Part shown: piece by piece, positions 12,161-22,421 of the stretch
Layout: each line of letters starts with the position of its first letter
How positions within the stretch are numbered: the first letter of the stretch is position 1
DNA from: Brachionus rotundiformis
Taxonomy: Eukaryota > Rotifera > Eurotatoria > Ploima > Brachionidae
Length of the DNA: 64,000 nt
Direction: 5' to 3'
Assembly: GCA_016802295.1 (NCBI GenBank)
Contig: JAESIW010000020.1
Coordinates: forward strand, 124,001-188,000
Translations under genes and position numbers: made by a program
Notes under the pieces: generated by a model
The model's database searches: none
Told to the model about the DNA's origin: nothing
Seen by the model: only the letters and a program-made list of their open reading frames with translations

Positions 12161-15100
12161 ATGAACACGGTCTTAGAAAAGAACACAAATTCATTAAGCT
12201 TTAATGATTTTGAGCACCTAATTAACGTTGTTACCATATATATGTTAGAAAACCAATTAAACGACTTAGAAGGTGGTTATAGAAAATGTACATCTCATTT
12301 TCAAAATATTGTGCAAATATATTTTAAAAAGGACAAATCTGAGTTAAAACTTGAAGCACTCAATTTGTATGTGAAGTGGAAACGAAATTCTAATGAAATA
12401 AAGACAAAAGTTCAAAAAAGACTTGTAAATTCAAATGATATTTCTGGGAGCAATAAAGCATCGCAAAATATAAAGGAAATCTTTTTTACTTACGAAGAAT
12501 GGTCTGATTTAATAAAAACAATCAGTAGTGGAAAGAGAAGAAAATTATTGTCGACTGCTAATAAATTGCTATCCGAAAAAATTCAGTCTTATGGTGTGAA
12601 TTGTTTATTTAAACTGAAGCAAAACTATTTTACTACGTCAAAGAAAAACAAGCTTTCGAAAAAATTTTGGAACGGAACTCTAATATGCCTAAAATGCAAT
12701 AATTCTATAAAAACTTATATAGAAAGAGAACCAGAAAAAGGTGAATCTTGTAGAATGATTATTCTTAACAATACAAGTTTTTGTCAAACACTTGTAAGCT
12801 CGTCAATTTTAAAATCAAGATTAAGTGAAAAAGAGAGACAAGAAGTTCAATTACAAGTCTGTTCCAAAGGACCTATAAATTTCCGATCAGAGGCTGATTA
12901 TTTTGGTAAAAAGAGTCTTATTAGGTGAACTTCAACAAAATATTTTTTTTCTTGTTACAGATGAATTAAAAAAGAAGCAGATCAGCTACGCAAATATTAG
13001 AAAAATGAAAAGTCAATTTAGACACAGATTTCAGTTAGATAATGACTTTCGAATTGATTCAGACGCAGCAAAACTTGTTTTTGATATGTTGATACCAAAA
13101 TCATCTAAGTCTCTCGTAGAAGGATATGTTCAAGAAATTGTTTCGAATCCATTTGGAGCTTTATTGTTATCTGACATTCAAGTAAATAAATATTTTACGA
13201 TAAATTGCTTATTATAATCATTGAAATTTAAGATTAAAATGTGGGGAATAATTAGCGAAAAACACTCGGTGTGGTATTTTGATGCAACTGGAAATATAAT
13301 GCCAAAATTAAAAGGACAAAAAGAGATATATTTATTCTCCATCATTTCACATGACCAAACCATTAAGAATCTAATACCAATAGCTGACTTTCTATCGAGT
13401 TCTCACGATTCCATTGCAATATATTGTTATTTGAAAAAAATAATCGAAAAATTCAAGAAATACTCGTTTTTCCAGTTTCCAAAGATAATTGTTACTGATT
13501 TTTCATGGGCAAATATACATGCTTGTATTAGAGCCTTGAATAATTTAGAGACCACGGATTATCTTATTTTGGCGTATGAAATTCTAATAAAAAAAAACAT
13601 TTCGGCATCATTGAAAATTAAAACCTATGTCTATCTGTGTTCGACCCATATTTTAAAAAATGTCATTGATGAAACTGAAAAAATTATTTCTTCAAATAAA
13701 CTAAACGAGGCAAATTTAATAAAGAAAACATTTATATGTTCATTTAGCCTTTTACAGAATTCTGTTTCAATTGAAGAATTTTGTGATATATTAAAATGCG
13801 TTCAAATAGTTTTTACATCAAAATTTAAAAGCAATCTTTTGAAAGATTATTTAGCAAAACTTCAATATTATCTTTCAAAACGGAACATTGAATGGCTCAA
13901 GAATATTTCTTCTTCAACGAAAATTCCAGACGAAAAAATAAAAGAAAACATTTTCATAGAAAATAGTGACACAAATATAACTAGAAGCTCACCGTTTTCT
14001 GAATATTTTCAAAAAATCATTAGTCAAAATCAAAAGCTAATAATGGATGAACCATCAACAATTGAAAAAAATGTATTTTACTCGGATAACTTAATTGGAA
14101 TTATAAAAAAAAAACTTCATTTATTTCCTCTTTGGACTGGAACATTGGTATATAAAGCAATTTCGAATAAAACAAGACTTTCAAATAATTCTGTTGAATG
14201 TTGGTTTAGGCTTTTGAAAAATAATATTTTAAATACAAATAAAAGGCTTCGAACAAATCGTCTTTTGCTCTTAAGCGAGATATCAGCACCATTGTTTTTC
14301 TACTTAGAGAAAAAGTATAAAGAATTTTACAGAGACAAAGTGAACATAAAGCTTAGCCTGAGTAATCTTGTAAAAAATGAAATTCACCAAGAAGTCTGGA
14401 ACTTTAAAAGTAAAGCAAAAAACGATGCTAATTATCACGATTGTGACATAAATATAGCAAAAAATGAAAATATCAATTGCCAAAATTATATAGACAATAA
14501 AAAATTATTTAATTACGAAACCGATGATAACATTTTAAAAGAGAAACTTGTTGAAACAAATGAAGATAATAAAATGGAAGTTGATATATATGAAGAATCT
14601 GAGTGTTATGATTTTATTTATTTTAAAATTGGAGAATTTTTGATTCGAAAGGGAAGGTTGAATGAAATTTTGAATAAACAATGGCTTTCAGATAATGTAT
14701 AATGACTTTTTTTAATCTTTTGATATTTTTTATTATACTAGGAATTAATGGCATTCGGAAATTGTCTAATTAGAGCCCAAAAGAGAACAATTACCTTCCT
14801 TGATTGCATCTATTCTACGCAAATTTTTAATGATGGTGAAGTAAAAATTGACTTTGGTATCAAAAATTCTTTTAAAGTATTTATTTCAGTTTTTTGTTAA
14901 TATATAATGAAAAAAATTTTTTATAAATAAGTTTGACAAAAGTGAAATTATAACTGGATTCATTAATGAAAATGGCAATCATTGGACATTAATGTATGCT
15001 GAATTAAAAACAAATAGAGTGTTCTATATAGATCCTCAAGGTGAAAAAAGACTCCGTCAAGAGAAATTTATGAAAAATTGGCAGTATTTTGACACTATTT

Positions 15101-15486
15101 TAAAATTTTCAAAACTTAACTTCCTTTAAAGAAAATTTTCTTCCAATCATGAAATATTAAAAGACAGAAAATGGAAATTAGTACAGCCTCACCATTCAAT
15201 TCAAATCGATTCTTATAACTGTGGTGTTTTTGTTTGTTTCTTTTTAAGAGACTTGCTTAGTGGGAACGATCTAAACTTTTGCACATCAGAAAGCTCTTTA
15301 GAAAAAAAGCGATTCGAAATGATACAGATTTTTAGAGCAAATAGTAGCATTAATTTTTGTTCAAAGTGCGGCAAGGATGTTGAAAATTTAGATGCAATAA
15401 ACTGCGAATGTTTCCATAAATTCCATAAATCATGTCTAAATAATTCTTTGATGTCAATGAATTGTCCAGTATGTCTATCTAAATAA
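12161..15486 (+). CDS. MULE-like transposase fused to Ulp1 protease and RING-like finger
   Basis: Five exons: 12161-12905, 12961-13181, 13233-14696, 14742-14876 and 14932-15486, about 1,039 codons. Each short intron has GT-AG ends and its removal clears the stops. The N-terminal third has a CLKC motif and no recognised domain. The transposase core has WYFDATGN (Asp at 13281), VTDFSWANIHA (Asp at 13497), CSTHILKN (His at 13647) and SVECWFRLLK (Glu at 14196), a D-D-E arrangement with the CxxH of Mutator-like enzymes; the second D-to-E distance, about 233 residues, is long. The C-terminal part is a C48/Ulp1 protease: NHWTLMY (His 14980), YIDPQG (Asp 15031), Gln 15202 and YNCGVFVC (Cys 15220). 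It ends with a RING-like finger (FCSKCG, CFHKFHKSC, NCPVC). One in-frame TAA at 15127 separates Asp from Cys, so this copy probably makes a truncated protein. Confidence 0.75.
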
Positions 15487-15702
15487 AAACTGTTTTTTTT
15501 TAACTGTTTATTTTAAAATTAATGAAATAAAAATCTGAAATTTAATCTATTTTAAAAAAATAATTATTAGCAAATTAATCTGCTCGTATTGTGCCTAATT
15601 TAAAATTTTACAAAACTATATGTTTAAAAAGCCTAAAAAAAATTAATTTTTTATATTCATTTTATGTAGATCTAAACAAACCAAAAAATTACTCAAACAA
15701 GA

Positions 15703-18164
15703 ATGTCTGAAAGCATTAAAAGAAGAGAACACTTTGACTCTGCTGAAGAAAAATCAATTCATGGAGAAAATAAAACTACAAAAACTGTAATAATTTCTTC
15801 ATCGGCAAAAACTGATTATTTCGATTCTCAAATGGTATTGATAGATGGCTCAAAAAAGATCCTTAAGATACAAGAAAGCCCTAAAATTTCCCAAGGACTT
15901 TTCCCTGTTGGTGAAACATTAGATGAAATGGAAAAAAATGAATCAATCTTAGATTCCATTGTGGTTCGCAAAATATTTTATTCATATTAAGTTTTAACAA
16001 AATTTTTTAGAATAAATCGTTTGAATTAGTAGAACATTTATCTCACAAGATGAAAGGTGTAATTCAAAATGTTGTTGATACTGTTTATGAGCAGCCATTG
16101 TTTTTTCAACAAGTAATTCTTTATTTAATTAAAAAATTTAATCATATGTGAATAAACACAGCAAGAGGAAGTATTTCAAACTTCAACTCCAGTCTCTAGT
16201 CAGAGCTTCAGTGAAGATGAAAAGGAAAATTTGATTAATGACGGATATAAAGAAGAAATAGAATGTCTTAGAGTAATTGAAAAAAAAAAAGATTTGAAAA
16301 AAGAAATAATGTTACTTTTTAAGACTGCATTACGAATAAAATCTGAACAATGGAACAAATTTTATAATGATTGTCTTTTGAATGAAGAAATTCTTCAGGA
16401 CGAAAATAATGAACTTAAAAGCAGTTTAAGAAAAAGGCAAGCTTTCGAAAAAATAAATTTTATTTTTTAAAACTTTTTTAAAAATATTAACAATAGGGAA
16501 GAACATTTTGAAAAGGAAAGAAAATTATTAAATCAAAATATTTTGGATCTAGAAGATGATTCAAATAATTTGAAAAGAGAAATTATGAGATTGAATGAAA
16601 AATTTTCAAAGTCTTGTCCATTTTTTAAAGAATGTGAAGGTAAAGGAAACATAAAAGCTGGACATAAGATTCACTATGTTCCAAACACCTGCCCTTTTTT
16701 CAACAAAGTAAGAAAATAGTCAAAAAAAATTATTTTACAAAATTATTTAAAAAGCAAAAAATGGAAACAAAAAACTTAGAAAATGAAAACAAAAGGCTTA
16801 ACGAGAAAGTTAAGTCAGTTGAAAATGAAAAATGGTCTCAAATGTAATTTCTATTCTTTTTTACAAATTTTTACTAAAGTTTTTAAATTTTTAAGTAATC
16901 TTTTAAACCAAAAAATTGAGGGATTGGAGTCCGAGAACTCAAAATTAAAGCAAATAGAGTAATTTTACCATTTTTGAAATTTTAATTAAAGTCTAATTAT
17001 TTTTTAGCGAAAAAACTAAAGAAAAATTTTTGTCTCAAGAGTCTGTGAAGGCACAACTCGATTCTCAAATGTAATTTCTATTCTTTTTTACAAATTTTTA
17101 CTAAAGTTTTTAATTTTTAAGTAATCTTTTAAACCAAAAAATTGAGGGATTGGAGTCCGAGAACTCAAAATTAAAGCAAATAGAGTAATTTTACCATTTT
17201 TGAAATTTTAATTAAAGTCTAATTATTTTTTAGCGAAAAAACTAAAGAAAAATTTTTGTCTCAAGAGTCTGTGAAGGCACAACTCGATTCTCAAATGTAA
17301 TTTCTATTCTTTTTTACAAATTTTTACTAAAGTTTTTAATTTTTAAGTAATCTTTTAAACCAAAAAATTGAGAGATTGGAGTCCGAGAACTCAAAATTAA
17401 AACAAATAGAGTAATTTTCTATTCTGAAATTTTTGCGTTTATTTATTTTTTTTTTCTAGTTTCGATAATTTTAATACTGTTAATGTTTTATCTTTCGATA
17501 AAATCAAATGTCCATTAAAAATATGTAAAGGAAGAGGACATATCGACCCAAAAAAAAATATACATTTTAGGTTTTTTTTATTTTCAAATTTTTAAAAATT
17601 CTAAATTTAATCATTTAGCGCTTCATTTTGTCCAATGAATCCATTAAATCAGTTGAAAAATACTCAAACTGATAAATCAATGGAAAATATTCTTTTGAAA
17701 CAAGATATCGATGATCTACATTCAATTTTGAAAAATTTATTAAGTGAATTAGGTAATATAATATTTTTTATTATCGTTTAATAATATTATATGTATATGA
17801 AGATGATAAAGAAAATGAGATTTCGGATATGCAACAAAAAATGGATTTGATTAAAATAGAAATTCAGCAACAAAATGAAAAAAAAGATATAATTGAAAAG
17901 ATGTCAAATCCAAAAGGGACAGGTAATGATTAGTAACTGACTTAAATTAATATTTATTATTTTTATTTAGATATTATATCTCCATCGGAAAAATCAGATA
18001 ATGAACATGCAGATGAAAAAGCTGTTGGGATTTATAAAAGCAATGGTTGCGCAAATGGAAGAATTGTTTTTAAAGGGAAAAGGGGTGGTTTGTATTATGA
18101 AAGTACAAACAATTCTCCTGTATACATTACTAAGAGAGCTAAATATTGTGTAGATTTTTTTTAA
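15703..18164 (+). CDS. Coiled-coil protein with MYT1-type zinc fingers, many exons
   Basis: Exons read: 15703-15960, 16011-16112, 16162-16436, 16497-16707, 16755-16843, then alternating 63-nt exons from 16896 to about 17413, followed by the zinc-finger and C-terminal exons ending with the TAA at 18162-18164. The intron after 16436 uses a GC-AG boundary. The protein is mostly heptad coiled coil. A C2HC finger (CPLKICKGRGHI ... H ... CP) has exactly the MYT1 spacing C-x4-C-x4-H-x7-H-x5-C; a second, earlier finger (CPFFKECEGKGN...) is degenerate, with Asn for the first His. The C-terminus (GRIVFKGKRGGLYY...VYITKRAKY) resembles a short basic GG-Y module seen in large DNA-virus and transposon proteins; that is a weak match. 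A role as DNA-binding accessory factor is inferred from context. Confidence 0.65.
16844..17415 (+). repeat. Tandem exon-pair repeat of about 227 bp, two and a half copies
   Basis: The segment beginning GTAATTTCTATTC recurs at 16844, 17071 and 17297 with only a few changes, introns included. Each unit carries exon a (INLLNQKIEGLESE...) and exon b (EKTKEKFLSQESV...), each 63 nt, hence 21 residues or three heptads, with introns in the same phase. The third unit keeps exon a only. Duplication therefore lengthens the coiled coil without breaking register. Confidence 0.85.
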
Positions 18165-19439
18165 CACAAAAGTTTTCTTTTTTATTTTTGTTTTTAATTT
18201 ATTATATTTTTTCATATATTTTTTTATCATATTTACTTTCATTTTATCTTTTTTCCCTTTTTTTAACTTCATTAAGATTCTTTTAAAATTGTTTTTTTCT
18301 TTCAAGTAGGAATGAATATTTTTTTGTTGAAGAAAATACCAATTTTAGGTTTTTTTGCAGATAAAGAAATGCTTTATTACTAAGCCTTTTCGATGATTAG
18401 GTTTATGCTTTCTGATAAATTGATCAATTATTGATCTGCAAAATCAAGACGATTTCAAGATTTTATCCAGCAAAATTAAAATCATTGAAAAAGACAGGTT
18501 TTAAAGCTATTTCTTTTGATACAAAATTACCTTTAGTCAGATTCTCTTTGACTTGAAAATTTTCACTACTGCTTGGAAAAATTTTTCAGTTTTATTAGAA
18601 TCTTTTTATCTTAAGTTGAAAAAATACAAATATTGTAAATAAAATGTTCTGTTAATAATCAAATTTGTAAATTTCAGGAGTGTTGGTACCAGATTAAGTC
18701 TTAATTTTTAGTTTGTTTAATTTTTTTAATTTATAGATATATAAATTTAAATTTTTAAAATTAAAATATAAAATAAATTATTTAAAAATAAATTTAAATA
18801 TTGATTTTATTAGAAAGCCCATCAGCTTTGTATTTAGATTTAGACTCAATATCAAAGGATTCAACACTCTAGTTGCAGAGTCTTTTTCATCATTAACCCA
18901 TTGTATTTCCGAAAATGCTTAAATCAGACAATCTTATTTCGCAACATTCTTTGGTTCCAAAATTCTAAAAGATTAAAAACACTTTTTTTTTTATTACTCT
19001 ACCCTCTTATAAACAAATTAAAAAAAAATTTTTTTAAATTAATTTACCCGTCTTTTATTTCCTTGGCTTAAATGTCCTGATGGCCTATTTTTTCAACAAA
19101 ACAGCTTAAAATGTTGTAAAAAACTTATATATAAAATAGAAATTATATAGAAAAAATTTGTTAGTATTTGAGTATAAAAGTTTCCTTCATTTGAATTGCT
19201 TTTCTCTAAAAATTTTACTCGTTTAAATGAAATTTTAGTAGTCGTTCAACAGTCCTTTTTTTATTTGATGAAATACGGAATATTTCTTTGATTTATATAG
19301 TTATAAATTATATTTTTTGTTAAGATTTAATTTTTTTTAAAATATTTTTTGAATTAAAAAGACAAAAAATGTTCTGTGCTTGGTGTTAGATAAAAAAACT
19401 TTTTTATATTAAGCAAAGATTTTGCAGAGTTTAGCATAC

Positions 19440-19745
19440 ACTAATTTTTTATGATACAGAGGTTGTTTCAGCTGAAACATCTTAAAGAATATGGTTCTGA
19501 GTTTTTCGTCAAAAGATATTTCGCCTTAAACATTTTGTTTTTGTTTTTGAACTGAAATTCACATTTTTGTGCAATTTGCAGATATTTAGCAGAATTTAGC
19601 AGAGGCTGTTTTTAGTTGATACAGAAGTTGTTTCATCTGATACAATTTACAGAACATTTATCTGAGCTTTTAATCAAAAGTTATTCCGTTTTTAATATTT
19701 TGTTTTTGTTTTTTGAACTAAAATTCACGCAGCCAATTTTAATTT
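19440..19745. repeat. Dispersed repeat, inverse orientation to 7100-7445
   Basis: Contains 'acaatttacagaacattt', 'gcttttaatcaaaag' and 'attttgtttttgttttttgaact', the reverse complements of words in the two tandem copies near 7130-7440. An earlier, more diverged half copy begins near 19370. No coding. Confidence 0.5.
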
Positions 19746-19982
19746 CTGATTTTTTTTATAAAGTTTAGACATTGAATTTTTGAAAAAATTACAAAAAATT
19801 CTTGATCATTCACTAAATCTGACTGAATTCTCAAATATCTAAAATATCTCTTAAAATTATGATGATGATAAAAAGCATGAAACAAGTTATCTTTAATTAC
19901 ATCATTATTAAATTAGAATAATTTTAATTGCTAAGATTTAAATTCTGACTAAATTAAAAATAAACATTTAGTGATGTATTCT

Positions 19983-20103
19983 AAAAAGGTTAATTGTTCT
20001 CTGAGGAAGTTGAAGTGACCAAGTCTCAAATTGAGAGGTTGACAGCAGACAGAAGACTTTGGAAGAAACATGTCGCCAAATGCTGTAATCAAGCGTTCTA
20101 ATG
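19983..20103 (+). mobile_element. LINE 3'-end fragment
   Basis: Translates as QIERLTADRRLWKKHVAKC followed by a stop, like the C-terminal tail of RT-encoding LINE proteins. It is too short to classify. Fragments of the same kind of tail occur at 24893-25000 and 61690-61740. Confidence 0.4.
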
Positions 20104-20194
20104 AAGTAGAAGAAGCCACCGAGGACAATTTTGGACAAAATTTTGTATAAGACTGTAAAATTTCATTATTTTACCTATATTGCATCATATTTTT

Positions 20195-20547
20195 GTAGTA
20201 TTGTGAATTTCAAAAACAAACAGAACAAAAAACCTTCCTATATTGATGAATTAAAATTTACTAAAACATATCTAATAAAATGCTGCAGCATACATAGTAA
20301 AACATACTTTATTGCATCATTTTTGCCTAAAATAGTTTTTCTGATGTAGATAAAAGGCAAAAAGTAAAGCATTCATCATTAACTAAAAAAAAAATAAAGT
20401 TTTTTTTTTGGTAAAAAAGATGCATCAAAGTATGCTTCACTATGCTGCAGCATTTTATTAGATATGTTTTTTCTTAGTAAATTTTAATTTATCAATATAG
20501 GAAGGTTTTTTGTTCTGTTTGTTTTTAAAATTCACAATACCTATATT
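20195..20547. mobile_element. Foldback/MITE element with about 120-bp inverted repeats
   Basis: GTATTGTGAATTT at the left end mirrors AAATTCACAATAC at the right. The arms continue through matched words such as ACAAACAGAACAAAAAACC, ATCTAATAAAATGCTGCAGCA and their complements, leaving a central loop near 20330-20400. A half copy of the same arm is at about 61985-62110. No target duplication was settled. Confidence 0.75.
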
Positions 20548-21011
20548 TGTTACAATTGAAAAGACAAGATCTCTATAAATATTAAATGATTATTTTAAAA
20601 CAAAAAATTATTATCAAATAGCCATGATTTATCAAATCAATGTATTTTTTGCGTCAATTCAATTACTAATTTTTATAAAGAAACTTAAAAAAAGGATTAT
20701 TTTTTTTTAATTTTACCGAAAAGCTGTAATTTCAGGAAAAGTTGTTTTAAAAATACTTTTATTAATTAAAAACTTTGAATCGATTTTCTATTCAAATTAA
20801 ATATTAAAAGAATTTTCAAAAAAAAAACAATTTAAGAAACAATTTAGACCAAATAAAATGCAGCCTAAATGTATTTAAAGATTAATTCTGAAACGAAAAA
20901 TTTATCACAAATTATTAAAACTAAAAATTAATAATTAATTATTTTACTTATTCTTTTAAATTGGCATTTGAATATAAAAACATTAAAAAAAATCAATTTT
21001 TATTTTCAAAA

Positions 21012-22421
21012 ATGACAAAAAAAATAAGCTACACCCAAACTTTGAAGAAAATAGTCGAATCAAGCAGTGTCCATGGAATTCCAAACGTTGTTCGAAGCAA
21101 CAACATTTTTATTAAAATATTTTGGACCTTAATATTTATAGTTTTTTTCTCCTATTGTATGCACTCTGTTGCCATGATAATCATGAATTATCTTAAATTT
21201 AAAGTAATTACCAGACTGGAAGTTGAGCAATCGTTCAATTTTGATTTTCCAGCAGTCACTTTTTGCAATGCAAACCCCTACGATTTTACAATTGAAGAGA
21301 ATGTAGAAAAAATTTCTTCTCATTTAAACCAAAGTTTTATTTTTGCAGATGGTTCAGACCAAAAAAAATGTGACATGGAAATAAAAGATAAAGTACGCAA
21401 TTTAAAAGGATTTTCTTTTGAAAAAATGATGGTGTTTTGTCAGTATGATGAAAAACCATGCAATATAGACAATTTTTATCAGCACCACACATTTGTCTAT
21501 GGAAACTGCTTTACGTTCAATTATGGAAAAAATTCAACAGGACACCCTATACCGATTCAAAGATCCAAAAGACCTGGTATGATAAATGGCTTAAAGATAA
21601 AGCTCTTTGTGGGAGCGCCAGAATATCAGCCATGTTGGGAAAACAAATCCGGGGCTTTGATCACCATACATAAGCCGACAGTTCCACCGTTTTACACTGA
21701 AGATGGTTTTTACATTCAAACTGGCTCTGAAACAGATATTAAATTAAGCAAAGTAACTATCAACAAGCTAGCAAAACCATTCAGCAATTGTGTAGTAGAC
21801 ACATTCGATCGTGAAGCATTTGACTCTAAGTTTTACAGACTATCTTTTGATTTTTGTGGATCTTACAGCCAAAAGTGGTGCATTCTGAATTGTACTTTGA
21901 CAAAAGCAATGGAAGAAAATTTCGAGTGTAAAGGGCTAAATCAAAGTTTTCCAAAAATATGCGCACCAAATTTGGACAATTTGAATGACTATTATGAAGT
22001 GTGTTCTGACCAGTGTCCAGCTGAGTGCAACTATTCTCAATTCAGCATATTTAATAGTCTTTCAACCTTTCCAAGCTACTCTTTTGGAAACTTTCTCTTG
22101 TCAAATGAGTCTTTTAAATCTAAATTTCCTTACAGAAATATAAGTATGGTACAACTGAAGGACAGTTTGGTATCTTTTAATGTTTACTTTGAATCAGCTA
22201 ATTTTCAAAAAATAACCGAATTGCCTGAAGTGGATTTCGGCTCTTTGCTTGGAAATTTGGGAGGTCAACTTGGACTATTTTTAGGTGTAAGCTTTTTAAC
22301 TTTTGCAGAATTGTTCCAAATTTTAATGGAAGTTTTGCTTATTTTTTTCAAAAACTACAAATCTGGAAAAAAGATAGAAAAGCTTAAAAGCTCATCTCCA
22401 AAACCCAATAATCAACCATAA
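21012..22421 (+). CDS. DEG/ENaC/ASIC-family sodium channel subunit
   Basis: A single-exon protein of 469 residues from the ATG at 21012. Family features in order: the N-terminal gating His-Gly (SSVHGIPN), transmembrane helix 1 (IFWTLIFIVFFSYCMHSVAMI), the post-TM1 signature FPAVTFCNANPYDF, a large Cys-rich extracellular domain (WCILNCTLTKA, CSDQCPAECNYSQFS), and the pre-TM2/TM2 block DFGSLLGNLGGQLGLFLGVS with the G-x-S selectivity filter. Size and topology fit the family. It would form trimeric amiloride-type, peptide- or proton-gated cation channels at the plasma membrane; the ligand cannot be read. The frame opens upstream at 20961, but the first ATG is 21012. Flanking DNA is AT-rich without other genes. 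Confidence 0.95.
   Translation: MTKKISYTQTLKKIVESSSVHGIPNVVRSNNIFIKIFWTLIFIVFFSYCMHSVAMIIMNYLKFKVITRLEVEQSFNFDFPAVTFCNANPYDFTIEENVEKISSHLNQSFIFADGSDQKKCDMEIKDKVRNLKGFSFEKMMVFCQYDEKPCNIDNFYQHHTFVYGNCFTFNYGKNSTGHPIPIQRSKRPGMINGLKIKLFVGAPEYQPCWENKSGALITIHKPTVPPFYTEDGFYIQTGSETDIKLSKVTINKLAKPFSNCVVDTFDREAFDSKFYRLSFDFCGSYSQKWCILNCTLTKAMEENFECKGLNQSFPKICAPNLDNLNDYYEVCSDQCPAECNYSQFSIFNSLSTFPSYSFGNFLLSNESFKSKFPYRNISMVQLKDSLVSFNVYFESANFQKITELPEVDFGSLLGNLGGQLGLFLGVSFLTFAELFQILMEVLLIFFKNYKSGKKIEKLKSSSPKPNNQP

Larger units (their letters stand above)
9937..18164 (+). mobile_element. Candidate large DNA transposon with three genes
   Basis: Three multi-exon genes on the same strand lie close together (about 580 and 220 bp apart): a chromodomain-like protein (10296-11579), a MULE-like transposase/Ulp1/RING fusion (12161-15486) and a coiled-coil zinc-finger protein (15703-18164). 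All have tiny introns and strongly AT-rich codon use, unlike the GC-rich conserved genes around them. A 43-bp tandem array precedes them. Chromodomains, Ulp1 proteases and C2HC fingers are each known passengers of large transposons. Terminal inverted repeats and a target duplication were not found, so the limits given are only those of the gene block and array. Confidence 0.6.
18165..21011. other. Gene-free spacer with repeats
   Basis: Very AT-rich. It contains inverted copies of the 7100-7445 repeat family (about 19440-19740), a short LINE-tail fragment near 19983-20103 and a foldback element at about 20195-20547. No supported gene. Confidence 0.5.

Noticed and set aside
13221..14702. Transposase as a separate gene starting near 13221
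   Set aside because: The position is TTG, not ATG, and the upstream frame joins it cleanly by removing a 51-nt GT-AG intron that contains the stop.
12161..15486. Assignment to the KDZ (Kyakuja-Dileera-Zisupton) superfamily because of the long D-to-E spacing and the protease
   Set aside because: The VTD-x-SW and CxxH motifs fit MULE enzymes better; without profile searches this stays open, so 'MULE-like' is used.
9880..18800. Terminal inverted repeats of the large transposon block
   Set aside because: Candidate AT-rich pairings near 9900 and 18720 are no better than chance in this composition.
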